From NCBI GenBank assembly GCA_030765645.1, contig JAVCCE010000070.1, forward strand, positions 1 to 64,000: a DNA stretch of 64,000 nt, given 5' to 3'. Source of the DNA: Candidatus Hinthialibacter antarcticus. Its GTDB lineage: Bacteria; Hinthialibacterota; Hinthialibacteria; Hinthialibacterales; Hinthialibacteraceae. The notes under the pieces were generated by a model. That model was not told where the DNA came from and did not search any database. It saw only the letters and a program-made list of their open reading frames with translations. A program made the translations under genes and the position numbers. Positions 16,829-27,055 of the stretch are shown here, in pieces (the first letter of the stretch is position 1; every line of letters starts with the position of its first letter).

Positions 16829-17467
16829 TCACCTCATGCCCCAGCGGATGATTTCGCCCGCGCTGGTGACGCCGTTGCTGGGATTATATTGCACCGCTTG
16901 CAACTCGACAAACGGCACGTCGATGCTGCAAAGCGAACAGAGTTCTTCCGCCTGGGTCTCGGTTTCAGGGAAATAGCCCAGATATTGGATATATCCGTCC
17001 GGCCCGCTTGAGGTCGCCATCCATTTGTTGGTCCCAAAATAATAATTGCCGTTATGGCCGGAAAAATCGGAACGGAAATAGCCGTATGAATCCGCACCGG
17101 GCGCAATTTTGCGCAGGTCGGCTGTGGTGTCGAATTCAAATTTGCTTTGATGTGGAAACGGGTCTTTGGGAATGTCTGCGATATATGCGGTCGGCGTGGT
17201 CAATACTTTGAGGCGTTCGCTAAAGTTGTACAAGCGCAATCCCGCAAATACTGGCGCCGCAGGATAATCGACCCGCTCCATGCGGTAGAGTTCAACGGCT
17301 GTATAAATCGACTTGAGGTCGGCCTGAACGCGCGCGACTTTTGACCTCGTAATCGCGTTTAAAAAATTTGGAACAGCAATCGCCGCCAGGATTCCAATGA
17401 TCGCCACGACGATCAGTAGTTCGATTAAGGTGAAAGCGCGTCTTCTTGTATATTGTTTCATTTTCAT
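16829..17467 (-). CDS. GspG-like type II secretion pseudopilin
   Basis: Class III prepilin of 212 residues. The short basic leader ends at the prepilin peptidase motif AFTLIELLIVVAIIGILAAIA (cleavage before the F, glutamate at +5), followed by the hydrophobic N-terminal helix. The globular part contains SSGPDGYIQYLGYF, characteristic of GspG-like proteins in Planctomycetes and related candidate phyla. Several cysteines (CSLCSID) follow. No other secretion gene lies nearby, so it is one of the orphan pseudopilin-like genes such genomes carry in numbers. The start at 17467 has a weak ribosome-binding site; ATG at 17461 is equally possible. Confidence 0.9.
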   Translation of the reverse strand: MKMKQYTRRRAFTLIELLIVVAIIGILAAIAVPNFLNAITRSKVARVQADLKSIYTAVELYRMERVDYPAAPVFAGLRLYNFSERLKVLTTPTAYIADIPKDPFPHQSKFEFDTTADLRKIAPGADSYGYFRSDFSGHNGNYYFGTNKWMATSSGPDGYIQYLGYFPETETQAEELCSLCSIDVPFVELQAVQYNPSNGVTSAGEIIRWGMR

Positions 17468-17610
17468 AGAGTTTGCATCGCATTATCTGCCGCCGGGGTT
17501 GGGTTTTGCTTGTCTCCGTCGCGGCTTATTGCCGCTGACTACGAAAGCCGCTCCACCCAATCCCCAGCGACGATTTGTTTTATTTATTGCTGAATGAGCG
17601 AACCCATTCC

Positions 17611-19320
17611 TTATTTCAACAACATCCAATCGCTGACATGCGACGTGATGGATTGCTCCAGCGTATGTTGGGCGTTGATTTCGATTGCGCCGAAGTCTTC
17701 CTCTGCGCCGTCGGGCCAGATGACGCGTACATTCGCCTGGGATGCGTCGCCGAGTCCGATGCTTTGCGCATAAGGCGCCTGTGAACCCCATCCGGTCGAG
17801 CAGAAGCCGACTTCGCGGGATTGCGTTTTTCCAGGCGTTTCGACGATGATCTTCGCTCCAATAGCGCGGGTGTTCATGCCAGATGAGCGCAATTCAATTT
17901 GGAGCCAGTTGGCGCCGGTGGCTGCGGTCGCGTTTTCATAAAAACGCATCGGCCCAAGCCCCATTGCTTCGACGATGACTAAATCGAGGTCGCCGTCGTT
18001 GTCACTGTCGCCGAACGCCGCGCCGCCTTGGTGCCCTAAATCGGTAATGCCGGAAATATAGGGCAGGTCGATCAGATCGGCGTTGACGTTGGTGAATGTC
18101 CCGTCGCCGTTCGCGATATACAACGGATGCGGGATGCGGGTGGGGTTGATGTGGTGGTCGGGGTAGTCGCGCATGTCGGGGTGAATGGCGATGTAGAGGT
18201 CAAGCAAGCCATCGTTATTCACGTCCGCCCAGGCGGCGCCGAAGACGGAAAATTCTTCACTCATACCAGCGAGGTCGGTTACGTCAGTGAAAGTACCGTC
18301 TTGGTTGTTCTGGTAGAGGCGGCTTTGCGCCAGGGTGTTCATGGTGATGGAACCGCGATTGCCCGAGAACAAATCGGGGTAGCCGTCGTTGTTGAAGTCG
18401 CCCCAGACGGCCGTATGCGAACGCGCCGCGTTGGTCTCGTACATGAGGCCCGCCGCAGTGGTTGCATCGGTGAAGGTCCCGTCGCCCTGGTTCTGATAGA
18501 GTTTGTTGGAAGACATCATGCTCATCTGCATGGGCTGAACCGACATCGCAGTCATTTCTGCGTCTGTGCTCATCGGCATTGTCATTGCGACCCCTGCGCT
18601 CAGAAACAAGTCGAGGTCGCCGTCGAGGTCATAATCGGCCCAGACGCCGTGTTCATAACTGTTCGCCATGCCGCCTATGCCGCCGTGCAATCCAGCAGAC
18701 ATGGTGGCGTGTATGAAGGCGCCGTCGCCTTGGTTTTGATAGAGATAGACGCCCAACATGCGGTTGCAATTCAGCAGGTCGATATCGCCGTCATTGTCGT
18801 AATCGGCCCAACTGGCGCTGGTGGTCCCGCCGGTGACGCCTTCGGGGATGCCCGAAACGCCCGCTTGTTCAGCCACGTCGGTGAATTGCCCGCCGTTGTT
18901 TTGATAGAGGCGGTTTTGAGTGACCATCATGCCGCCGCCGTCGCCTGACATCATCGGGCCGAGGTTGCCGACGAATAAATCGAGGTCGCCGTCGCCGTCA
19001 TAGTCGCCCCAAGCGCTGGTCGCCGCTTCCGCCATCGGGTCTTGCAGCTCGAAGGTTTCAGCCACATCGGTGAAGGTGTTGTCGCCGTTGTTTTTGAATA
19101 GACGATTATTGGGCGTGGTTGCAATGAAGACATCCATAAAGCCGTCTTCGTCATAGTCGCTCCATGAGACGCCCAGTTGCCGATATATAAAGTCGTCTTG
19201 CATCCCGCTTTCGACGCTGCGGTCAATAAACATCGTATCCTGGCTATTGGCGTTAAAAGAAAATACGATGGAGCAGCCCAATACGAAGGCAGACCATCGG
19301 TATGCACGAATCAATTTCAT
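17611..19320 (-). CDS. Secreted FG-GAP/VCBS repeat protein with ASPIC/UnbV C-terminus
   Basis: Exported beta-propeller protein of about 569 residues (CRTAC1-like). After a signal peptide (RAYRWSAFVLGCSIVFSFNA) come repeated DYDEDG, DYDGDGDLDLF, DYDNDGDIDLL, DYDLDGDLDLF, DFNNDGYPDLF and DVNNDGLLDLY calcium-binding loops, then DSDNDGDLDLV. The C-terminal 80 residues (WLQIELRSSGMNTRAIGAKI, then SQAPYAQSIGLGDA) match the ASPIC/UnbV domain. A methionine-rich stretch near residue 250 is unusual. ATG at 19320 has AGGAGAT upstream. Members are thought to bind carbohydrate or matrix outside the cell, but the ligand is unknown. Confidence 0.92.
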   Translation of the reverse strand: MKLIRAYRWSAFVLGCSIVFSFNANSQDTMFIDRSVESGMQDDFIYRQLGVSWSDYDEDGFMDVFIATTPNNRLFKNNGDNTFTDVAETFELQDPMAEAATSAWGDYDGDGDLDLFVGNLGPMMSGDGGGMMVTQNRLYQNNGGQFTDVAEQAGVSGIPEGVTGGTTSASWADYDNDGDIDLLNCNRMLGVYLYQNQGDGAFIHATMSAGLHGGIGGMANSYEHGVWADYDLDGDLDLFLSAGVAMTMPMSTDAEMTAMSVQPMQMSMMSSNKLYQNQGDGTFTDATTAAGLMYETNAARSHTAVWGDFNNDGYPDLFSGNRGSITMNTLAQSRLYQNNQDGTFTDVTDLAGMSEEFSVFGAAWADVNNDGLLDLYIAIHPDMRDYPDHHINPTRIPHPLYIANGDGTFTNVNADLIDLPYISGITDLGHQGGAAFGDSDNDGDLDLVIVEAMGLGPMRFYENATAATGANWLQIELRSSGMNTRAIGAKIIVETPGKTQSREVGFCSTGWGSQAPYAQSIGLGDASQANVRVIWPDGAEEDFGAIEINAQHTLEQSITSHVSDWMLLK

Positions 19321-19412
19321 GTTTTGAAATCTCCTGTAAATGAATAGACCTCTCCCCACTGGATATGAGGGAGCGAAAAGTCGAAACGTCTGTTTTGGTG
19401 TTTCAGGAGAAA

Positions 19413-19910
19413 TCAGGCGTCGGGCGGCGGTGTGGGCGGTTCAACCTGACGGGAACACATTGGAATTACATTGCATTCTTGAAATCCAGCGTTCTCGCGC
19501 ACGGGTTCAATTTCGTAAGGGCTTGCTTCAAGCCATTTGATGCTGGTGAAGAAAAACGAATAGTCGTGATGTTGAAATGGGTTCGGTGAACAGGCGTTAT
19601 CTGTGATCTGAATCGGCATGGGGTTCGGCTCGCCAGACTCGTTGGGGACATAGCAGCAGCAGGACGCGCCCATCGGGCAGACGTCGCCGCAGCAGGTGCA
19701 TCCGCAGACAGTTTCTTCGAGTTGCGGTTCGCTGGTATGCCCAATATCAAACGCATTCACGAACATTGCGGCATGATCGAGCGCAAAAACGGCAATCAAG
19801 CAATAGGATATGATAACGCGGGGCGAGTGCTTCACAAATTTCCTGACAGGATCGGGTATGGCTTTATGTAATTTTATATGTTTAGTATATTTTGCCGGAG
19901 CGTAAAACAC
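19413..19910 (-). CDS. Cysteine-rich membrane-anchored protein of unknown function
   Basis: No family recognised. The product has 165 residues from a GTG start (weak ribosome-binding site), with one hydrophobic segment near residues 32-52 (VIISYCLIAVFALDHAAMFV). A compact cysteine cluster follows (CGCTCCGDVCPMGASCCC, about residues 69-86), then a proline-rich end. The cluster could bind metal or form disulfides. It lies 92 bases upstream of the FG-GAP gene on the same strand, so both may be expressed together and act at the cell surface. The C-terminal PPTPPPDA suggests a flexible end. Confidence 0.6.
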   Translation of the reverse strand: MFYAPAKYTKHIKLHKAIPDPVRKFVKHSPRVIISYCLIAVFALDHAAMFVNAFDIGHTSEPQLEETVCGCTCCGDVCPMGASCCCYVPNESGEPNPMPIQITDNACSPNPFQHHDYSFFFTSIKWLEASPYEIEPVRENAGFQECNVIPMCSRQVEPPTPPPDA

Positions 19911-20047
19911 AAATGGTTTCGCTCAATTTGTTTGTTCAGCGCTATTGATCTTGTATATTCATCTATGTGTTTTGTGTGAGTTGAATGTTTAAATCATTTT
20001 TGAATAAATAGTTCATTGACTGAACTGAAGCGGGTACTACTATCTTT

Positions 20048-20076
20048 TTGACTTAAAACTTGTCAGGCTTTATTCT
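20048..20076 (+). promoter_or_regulatory. Candidate promoter of icd
   Basis: TTGACT, a 17-base spacer and TATTCT lie in an AT-rich stretch ending 65 bases before the icd start. The layout fits a housekeeping sigma promoter. Confidence 0.5.
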
Positions 20077-20141
20077 ATTATCGTTAATTAGTCAGCAAAG
20101 AAACAAACTGAACTCTTTATAAAATAGAAGCGGGGTGCGAA

Positions 20142-21467
20142 ATGGCATATCAACCGGCAGTTCCAACCGACGGGCAGAAAATCACATTTCAGAATGGGCA
20201 ACTGACTGTTCCTGACAACCCAATTATTCCTTATGTTGTTGGCGACGGGACCGGGGTTGATATCACGCCCGCGATGGTCAAAGTTCTCGACGGCGCCGTT
20301 GAGAAAGCCTACAGCGGCAAAAAGAAACTCGCCTGGATGGAAGTCTTGGTCGGCGAGAAAGCCTTTAACGAAACAGGCTCCTGGCTGCCGGAAGAAACCC
20401 TGCAAGCCTTTCGCGATTATTTTGTCGGTATCAAAGGCCCGTTGACGACGCCGGTCGGCGGCGGCATCCGCTCGCTGAACGTCGCCCTGCGGCAGGAACT
20501 CGACTTGTTCGTGTGCTTGCGTCCTGTGCGGTATTTCCAGGGCGTTCCCAGCCCGGTTAAGCATCCTGAATTGGTCGATATGGTGATCTTTCGTGAAAAC
20601 ACTGAAGATATTTATGCGGGCATTGAGTTCGCCGCTGGAACGCCCGAAGCGCAAAAAATGATCGACTTCATCATAAAAGAATTTCCTGAACGCGCCGCGA
20701 AAATGCGCTTTGGTACGCAAGAAAAAGTATCCGGCTGGCAAAAAACGCTGGAGAGCGTCGGTATGCCTGCGCGTGAAATGGGTATCGAAACTGGCATCGG
20801 CATCAAGCCCGTCAGTTATCAGGGCACCGAACGCCTGGTGCACAGCGCCATTGCCTACGCCATCAAACACAATCGCAAGAGCGTGACGTTAGTGCACAAA
20901 GGCAACATCATGAAATTCACCGAAGGCGCGTTTCGCGATTGGGGCTACAAAGTCGCGAAAGACTTTTACGGCGCCGAAGAACTCGACGGCGGGCCGTGGA
21001 TGCAGATACCCGAAGGCAAGCCCGGCGCGGGCATCATCATCAAAGACGTGATCGCCGACGCCTTCTTGCAGCAGATCCTCACTCGTCCGGCGGAATACGA
21101 GGTCATCGCTACGCTGAACCTCAACGGCGATTACATCAGCGACGCGTTGGCGGCGGAAGTCGGCGGCATCGGTATTGCGCCCGGCGCGAACATTAATTAC
21201 GTCACTGGACACGCCATCTTCGAGGCGACCCACGGCACCGCGCCGAAATACGCAGGCCAGGACAAAGTGAACCCCGGCTCGCAGATTCTCTCCGGCGTGC
21301 TCATGCTCGAACACCTCGGCTGGCAGGAAGCCGCCGACCTGGTGGTGAAGGGAATCGAAGGCGCGATTTGCCAAAAGCGCGTGACCTATGACTTCGAACG
21401 GCTGATGGAAGGCGCGACGCTGTTGAAATGCTCCGAATTCGGCGACGCGATTATTGAAAATATGTAG
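20142..21467 (+). CDS. icd: Isocitrate dehydrogenase, NADP type
   Basis: Oxidative decarboxylation of isocitrate to 2-oxoglutarate in the TCA cycle. The 441-residue homodimeric type-I enzyme shows [13 protein letters not shown] near the start, [23 protein letters not shown], the substrate loop [33 protein letters not shown], and the cofactor site [20 protein letters not shown]. The lysine-tyrosine pattern at the cofactor site ([13 protein letters not shown]) is like E. coli Icd, which uses NADP. The next gene in the same direction is mdh, 375 bases on, so two TCA enzymes are neighbours but separated by repeats. Confidence 0.96.
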   Translation: MAYQPAVPTDGQKITFQNGQLTVPDNPIIPYVVGDGTGVDITPAMVKVLDGAVEKAYSGKKKLAWMEVLVGEKAFNETGSWLPEETLQAFRDYFVGIKGPLTTPVGGGIRSLNVALRQELDLFVCLRPVRYFQGVPSPVKHPELVDMVIFRENTEDIYAGIEFAAGTPEAQKMIDFIIKEFPERAAKMRFGTQEKVSGWQKTLESVGMPAREMGIETGIGIKPVSYQGTERLVHSAIAYAIKHNRKSVTLVHKGNIMKFTEGAFRDWGYKVAKDFYGAEELDGGPWMQIPEGKPGAGIIIKDVIADAFLQQILTRPAEYEVIATLNLNGDYISDALAAEVGGIGIAPGANINYVTGHAIFEATHGTAPKYAGQDKVNPGSQILSGVLMLEHLGWQEAADLVVKGIEGAICQKRVTYDFERLMEGATLLKCSEFGDAIIENM

Positions 21468-21490
21468 TCGCTCATTATATGTACATGATG

Positions 21491-21700
21491 TTGTAGGGGC
21501 GCAGCGCGCTGCGCCCCTATCATCCCGAGGTGACTCAATCAGATAATCTTGCTCAAACCAGGGTAGGGTGGGCTCGCGTTAGCAGCCCACCAATAGCGTT
21601 AATAATTGCGAAAATGCAGCCGCCTTCTTCCATTGGGAGAAGGCGGGGGATGAGGATTAAAAAACGGTGGGTTAAGAACCCACCCTACTCGGCTGGTGAT
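21491..21700. repeat. Cluster of short palindromic repeats between icd and mdh
   Basis: Contains GTAGGGGCGCAGCGCGCTGC with its completing arm at 21491-21519, the GGTAGGGTGGGCTCGCGTTA palindrome at 21559-21594 (identical to the reverse complement of 7269-7304), and GGTGGGTTAAGAACCCACCC at 21663-21690. A fragment CTTCTTCCATTGGGAGAAGG near 21620 resembles the 51.1-kb repeat. The first palindrome may end the icd transcript, but no T-run follows. Confidence 0.7.
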
Positions 21701-21842
21701 TTCAAGGCGAGATTGCTTCGCTTCGCTCGCAATGACACAAAAAGTTAGGATGAGGGCAAGGAATTTATATTTCCTTCTACCTGTAAATCGCAAAATAACA
21801 GCTATGCTGAAATCATAAAAAAAAGGACTTAAGGAGAAAAAT

Positions 21843-22775
21843 ATGCAAAAGAAAATTACTGTTGTCGGCGCGGGTAACGTCGGCGCATCGTGTGCGCTTT
21901 ATCTCGCCGAACAAGAACTAGGCGACGTCGTACTGCTCGACATCATGGAAGGCGTGCCCCAAGGCAAGGCGCTCGACATCTTGCAAGCGGGCGCGGTGCT
22001 GGGTTTTGACACACTGCTGACGGGTACAAACGACTACGCCGACACCGCCGATTCTGACATCATCGTCATCACGGCTGGCTTAGCGCGTAAGCCCGGCATG
22101 GACCGCCTTGACCTGCTCAAAAAGAACGCTGAGATCGTCGGCGGCATCGTTGAGCAAGCGGTCAAATTATCGCCCAACGCCATCATCATCATGGTGACCA
22201 ACCCCATCGACGTGATGGTGTATCTCTCTTACAAAAAATCCGGCTTCCCCAGCCACCGCGTTATCGGTCAGGCGGGCGTTCTCGATTCCGCCCGGTACGC
22301 GACCTTTATTGCGCGTGAACTCAACACCTCGGTCAAGCATGTGCGCGCGATGGTGTTGGGCGGACACGGCGACAGCATGGTGCCGCTGCCCAGTTACAGT
22401 ACCGTGTCGGGCGTTCCCATTACGGAATTGATCCCCCCAAACCGCATCAAAGCGATTGGCGACCGCGCCCGCACTGGTGGCGGCGAAATCGTGAAGTTGT
22501 TGGGTACGGGCAGCGCCTTCTATGCGCCCGCTGCCGCAACGGTGAAGATGGTTGAGTCAATTGTGAACGATGCGAACCAGATTCTGCCCTGCTCGGTGTA
22601 TGCGACCGGACAATACGGCATTTCGGATATCTATGTTGGTTTGCCGGTGAAATTAGGCAAAGACGGCGTGACGGAAATTATCGAAGTGAATCTGGACCCG
22701 ACCGATAAACAAGCGCTGCTTAATTCCGCTGAAATTTATAAGAGCAGCGTGCAAGAAGTCGCTGAATTTTTCTAA
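21843..22775 (+). CDS. mdh: Malate dehydrogenase (LDH-like, NAD)
   Basis: Interconverts malate and oxaloacetate. The 310-residue protein is of the lactate/malate dehydrogenase superfamily type. It has the Rossmann motif [15 protein letters not shown], the acidic residue in LLDIMEG that selects [26 protein letters not shown], and the active-site [16 protein letters not shown]. The arginines in KPGMDR and SARYATF are those used to read the substrate carboxylates in malate rather than lactate enzymes. The ribosome-binding site AAGGAGA lies 6 bases upstream. A terminator follows. Confidence 0.95.
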   Translation: MQKKITVVGAGNVGASCALYLAEQELGDVVLLDIMEGVPQGKALDILQAGAVLGFDTLLTGTNDYADTADSDIIVITAGLARKPGMDRLDLLKKNAEIVGGIVEQAVKLSPNAIIIMVTNPIDVMVYLSYKKSGFPSHRVIGQAGVLDSARYATFIARELNTSVKHVRAMVLGGHGDSMVPLPSYSTVSGVPITELIPPNRIKAIGDRARTGGGEIVKLLGTGSAFYAPAAATVKMVESIVNDANQILPCSVYATGQYGISDIYVGLPVKLGKDGVTEIIEVNLDPTDKQALLNSAEIYKSSVQEVAEFF

Positions 22776-22804
22776 ACCGCGTTGCTGTGACCTGTAATCT
22801 TTCG

Positions 22805-22834
22805 CCCGCCTTTCGATCCAGAGAGGCGGGTTTT
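22805..22834 (+). terminator. Intrinsic terminator after mdh
   Basis: Stem CCCGCCT / AGGCGGG with a 12-base loop, followed by TTTTGTTTTG. It lies 30 bases past the mdh stop. Confidence 0.85.
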
Positions 22835-22851
22835 GTTTTGCGCCTTAGTCG

Positions 22852-23023
22852 CCAATGTCATTGACTTAAGGGGTGGCGAGCCAAGGCTGAATAAAATGAA
22901 GCCAGCCCTTGAAATATTGTTTGAATGTATCGCTTTATTTGTGCTGTTTTGAAATCCCTCCTGGCGCTTTCAGCGCCGTCCCCCCTTAAAAAGGGGGGCT
23001 AAAAGTCTAAAGTCAATGACATT
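22852..23023 (+). repeat. Element B copy 2, with a 10-bp target duplication
   Basis: Runs from AATGTCATTGACTTAAG at 22854 to AAGTCAATGACATT ending at 23023, so the ends are inverted repeats. The C module is followed by the B module (GGCGC TTTCA GCGCC, then CCCCCCTTAAAAAGGGGGG). GCCTTAGTCG occurs directly before the left side (22842-22851) and directly after the right end (23024-23033), as expected for a target-site duplication. No coding capacity. Confidence 0.8.
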
Positions 23024-23117
23024 GCCTTAGTCGTTGGCAAACGGTGAATTCAATGTAAACTGTAAACGCGCATCCCAAGATGGTTTATGCTCAAGTTTTT
23101 GCGCAAGGTTCGGTTGT

Positions 23118-23768
23118 ATGAAAATCAAATATATTGGCCATTCGTGTTTTTTGTTGACTTCCTCTGATGAGGTTTCAATCATTATTGATCCTTACAAGCC
23201 GGGCGCTTACGGCGGCGCGATTTGTTATTCGCCAATCGTTGACCGGGCCGACATTGCGGTGCTCAGCCGCGAACACGAAGACCACGCCAACGTCAAAGAT
23301 TTGATCGACCAGCCGCTGTCGGTTCGCGCCGACAGCCGGGTGCGCGGCGTCGAATTTGACATGGTGGATACCTTTCACGACGACTGTGAAGGCCAAGACC
23401 GCGGGCCGAATCGCGTCATCTGTTTTACTATGGATGAACTGCGGGTGTGCCATTTGGGCGACCTGGGGCATGTGTTGACGCCGGAGCAAATCGAGAAAAT
23501 TGGCCCAGTGGATATTCTGTTCGTCCCGGTGGGCGGGCGCTTCACCATCGGCCCGGCGGAAGCAGACCAAATCGTCGAACAATTACAGCCGAGCATCATC
23601 ACACCCATGCACTTTAAGACCGATAAGTGCCTCTTCCCGATTGAGCCGGTTGAGTCGTTTTTAGATGGGAAAAATGAAGTGCGTCGTTCTAACAGCAGCG
23701 AAGTCGTGGTCCAAAAATCCGACCTGCCCGAAACGCGGACGTATTTATACATTCCTCCCAGCAACTAA
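23118..23768 (+). CDS. Metallo-beta-lactamase fold hydrolase (UlaG/YtkL-like)
   Basis: Cytoplasmic MBL-fold protein of 216 residues. It begins MKIKYIGHSCFLLT and shows the metal ligands in SREHEDHAN (near residue 50), then HLGDLGH and PMHFKT. This matches the UlaG/YtkL L-ascorbate-6-phosphate-lactonase-like group, whose substrates are mostly unknown. ATG at 23118 is preferred to the longer frame because it gives the family start. It lies 29 bases upstream of glnB in the same direction; the two may be co-transcribed, although no functional link is known. Confidence 0.88.
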   Translation: MKIKYIGHSCFLLTSSDEVSIIIDPYKPGAYGGAICYSPIVDRADIAVLSREHEDHANVKDLIDQPLSVRADSRVRGVEFDMVDTFHDDCEGQDRGPNRVICFTMDELRVCHLGDLGHVLTPEQIEKIGPVDILFVPVGGRFTIGPAEADQIVEQLQPSIITPMHFKTDKCLFPIEPVESFLDGKNEVRRSNSSEVVVQKSDLPETRTYLYIPPSN

Positions 23769-23779
23769 TCGAACCATAA

Positions 23780-24998
<1,219 letters not shown>

Positions 24999-25002
<4 letters not shown>

Positions 25003-25799
25003 TTGTTTTCGTGTGCGTTGTTCACGATTTCCGTCAATTCGCTTCGATTGATGGATGGTTGGTCTTGGTTGTATCGCATCCAATAGAGAAATTCAATGTT
25101 GCCGCTTTTTCCGGTAATGGGCGAAACGGCGGCGCCGACAATGCGCCAGCCAGCGGCTGTATACGCATCATAGCAATCTTCGAGCACCTGTTGATGGTCT
25201 TCGCGGCGCCGTACTACGCCCTTCTTGCCGACTTTGCCTTTTCCAATTTCAAACTGCGGTTTGACAAGGACAATCACTGAGCCGCCAGGTTTGAGGATCG
25301 ACTGCATCGCGGGCAGCACTTTCTCGATGCTGATAAACGAGAGGTCGGCGGTAACGAGATCAACGGTTTCGCCCAGGTCGTCTTGGGTCACATAGCGGCA
25401 GTTGGTTTTGTCCATCACCACCACGCGGGGGTCGGTTTGGAGATTATAGGCGAGTTGACCATGACCAACGTCAATGGCGAATACTTTGACTGCGCCGCGC
25501 CGCAGCAGGCAATCGGTGAAGCCGCCATTGGATGCGCCAAAGTCTGCGGTCGTCCAGCCGGAAACATCAATGTCGAATGCGTTGAGCGCTTTTTCAAGTT
25601 TAAGGCCGCCCCGGCTGGCGAAGTCGCACTCTTTGTGGGTGAGGCGAATGACGGCGTCTTCGTCTACCTGGACGCCGGGTTTGTCAAAGACGGTTTCGTC
25701 GACCAAGACCTCGCCTGCGCGGATGTATCGTTGGGCGGTTTCCCGCGAGGGGGCGAGACCGCGCGACGCCAATAGTGCGTCGAGGCGTTGTTTTGCCAT
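24999..25799 (-). CDS. tlyA: TlyA-family rRNA 2'-O-methyltransferase
   Basis: An N-terminal S4 RNA-binding domain (QRLDALLASRGLAPSRETAQ) is followed by an FtsJ-like Rossmann methyltransferase with the SAM motif DFGASNGGFTDCLLRRGA. Characterised TlyA proteins methylate cytidine 2'-O positions in 16S and 23S rRNA; some were earlier described as haemolysins. ATG at 25799 gives the family start MAKQRLDALL. It lies 7 bases after the GT2 stop and overlaps nadK by 4 bases. Confidence 0.93.
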
Positions 25800-25806
25800 G
25801 TTGAAT

Positions 25807-26763
25807 TTAAACCCCCTGTTGTTTGACGGGCGCCAGGCCCTGCGCCGCGCGCCTGGCCCCTTCATACTGCCCCCAATTTGACGCCCAGGCGTGGCGGGGC
25901 GCTTGCATCATATCACGCGCCCATGAACGGTTGAGGGCCGGGTGTCGAAGCAGCCACGCCCAATCCCGCAGCGTCTTGTTCGACCAGCCTTTGAGCGCAG
26001 CCGTCCGAGTTGGCGTGGTGCGTACGCCAAACAACTCATATAAGCGGTAGTGGTCGATGAGGGTTCGCTTATAGGTATATGCCGGGGGGCGGTCGTGTGA
26101 GTGTTCGACCATTGCGTTTGGCTCATAGACGATTGCGTAGCCGTTGCTTATGGTGCGCATCCCCCATTCGATGTCTTCCCCATAAGGCGCATCAGGGATA
26201 GGGATTTTTTCCCACACGTCGCGGCGGATCACGCTGGAGACGTTATCGAATATGCACGACAAATATTGTTTCATCGGCTCCAGTCGGCAGAAGTTGGTCA
26301 TTGAGTCAAAACGGACGACGCGGCGGATTTCAGAGCCTGCGATCCAATTTTTGATATCCCGTTGCACGATTGGAGAGGCTGAGGGGCGCGCGATTTGCCG
26401 GGCGAAGCCTCCGGCGGCGTTTTCGGCAAGCATGGACGAAATCATTCGTTCACAAAAATCATCCTGTAAGGGCTTGGCGTCTTGGGTGAAGAAAAAGAGA
26501 AAGTCGCCCCGGCTTTTTGACGCCGCCAGGTTTCTGGTACGACCGTGATTGAATTCGTTCTGCTTAATCTGGATGACTCTGGCGCCAAATTGTTCGGCTG
26601 TCTTGACCGTATCATCGGTCGAACCCGAGTCAATGACAATTATTTCTAACTGGTCTGCTAGAGTTTGGTTTTTTAATGCGGATAAAAGTTGGAGCAAATC
26701 TTGCTCTGCATTCAATGTTGGTATTATTGCGCTATATTTATGGGAGTTTAGTGTTCGTTTCAT
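25807..26763 (-). CDS. Family 2 glycosyltransferase (rhamnosyltransferase-like)
   Basis: GT-A fold enzyme of 318 residues starting YSAIIPTLNAEQDLLQLLSAL. It has the nucleotide-binding DSGSTDDTV, NHGRTRNLAAS typical of rhamnosyltransferase-like members, and FFFTQDAKP at the DXD position. The acidic EDIEWGMR later acts as candidate base. It probably adds a sugar to a surface polysaccharide or glycolipid from the cytoplasmic side. It is the first gene of a unit with tlyA and nadK. The upstream 290 bases are AT-rich and hold no gene. Confidence 0.88.
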   Translation of the reverse strand: MKRTLNSHKYSAIIPTLNAEQDLLQLLSALKNQTLADQLEIIVIDSGSTDDTVKTAEQFGARVIQIKQNEFNHGRTRNLAASKSRGDFLFFFTQDAKPLQDDFCERMISSMLAENAAGGFARQIARPSASPIVQRDIKNWIAGSEIRRVVRFDSMTNFCRLEPMKQYLSCIFDNVSSVIRRDVWEKIPIPDAPYGEDIEWGMRTISNGYAIVYEPNAMVEHSHDRPPAYTYKRTLIDHYRLYELFGVRTTPTRTAALKGWSNKTLRDWAWLLRHPALNRSWARDMMQAPRHAWASNWGQYEGARRAAQGLAPVKQQGV

Positions 26764-27055
26764 GTTTTTTATGTTGAGTCTTATATTAGAATTCGTAATT
26801 CGTTTGGTCGTGAATTCATACTATCCATTGAACTCAGGCGAAAGGTAAGTTTTAATAGTTCTCAAAAAGATGTTGGCTTTTTGCTGCAAACATGCTAGAT
26901 AGAAAATGACGTTTTGTTCCATCTATTGAAAAATAACACAGAATCACTTAGACAAGAGTAAACCGAATGCGACGTTTTGGGAATGGAATTCATCCCGATT
27001 ACACTGTTTTTTATTGCTGGTTAATACACTCTTGATTTCGCCAAAGGAACTGAGA

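Noticed and set aside
20088-20870. 260-codon frame opposite icd
   Set aside because: It is antisense to a highly conserved enzyme, and no independent evidence supports it.
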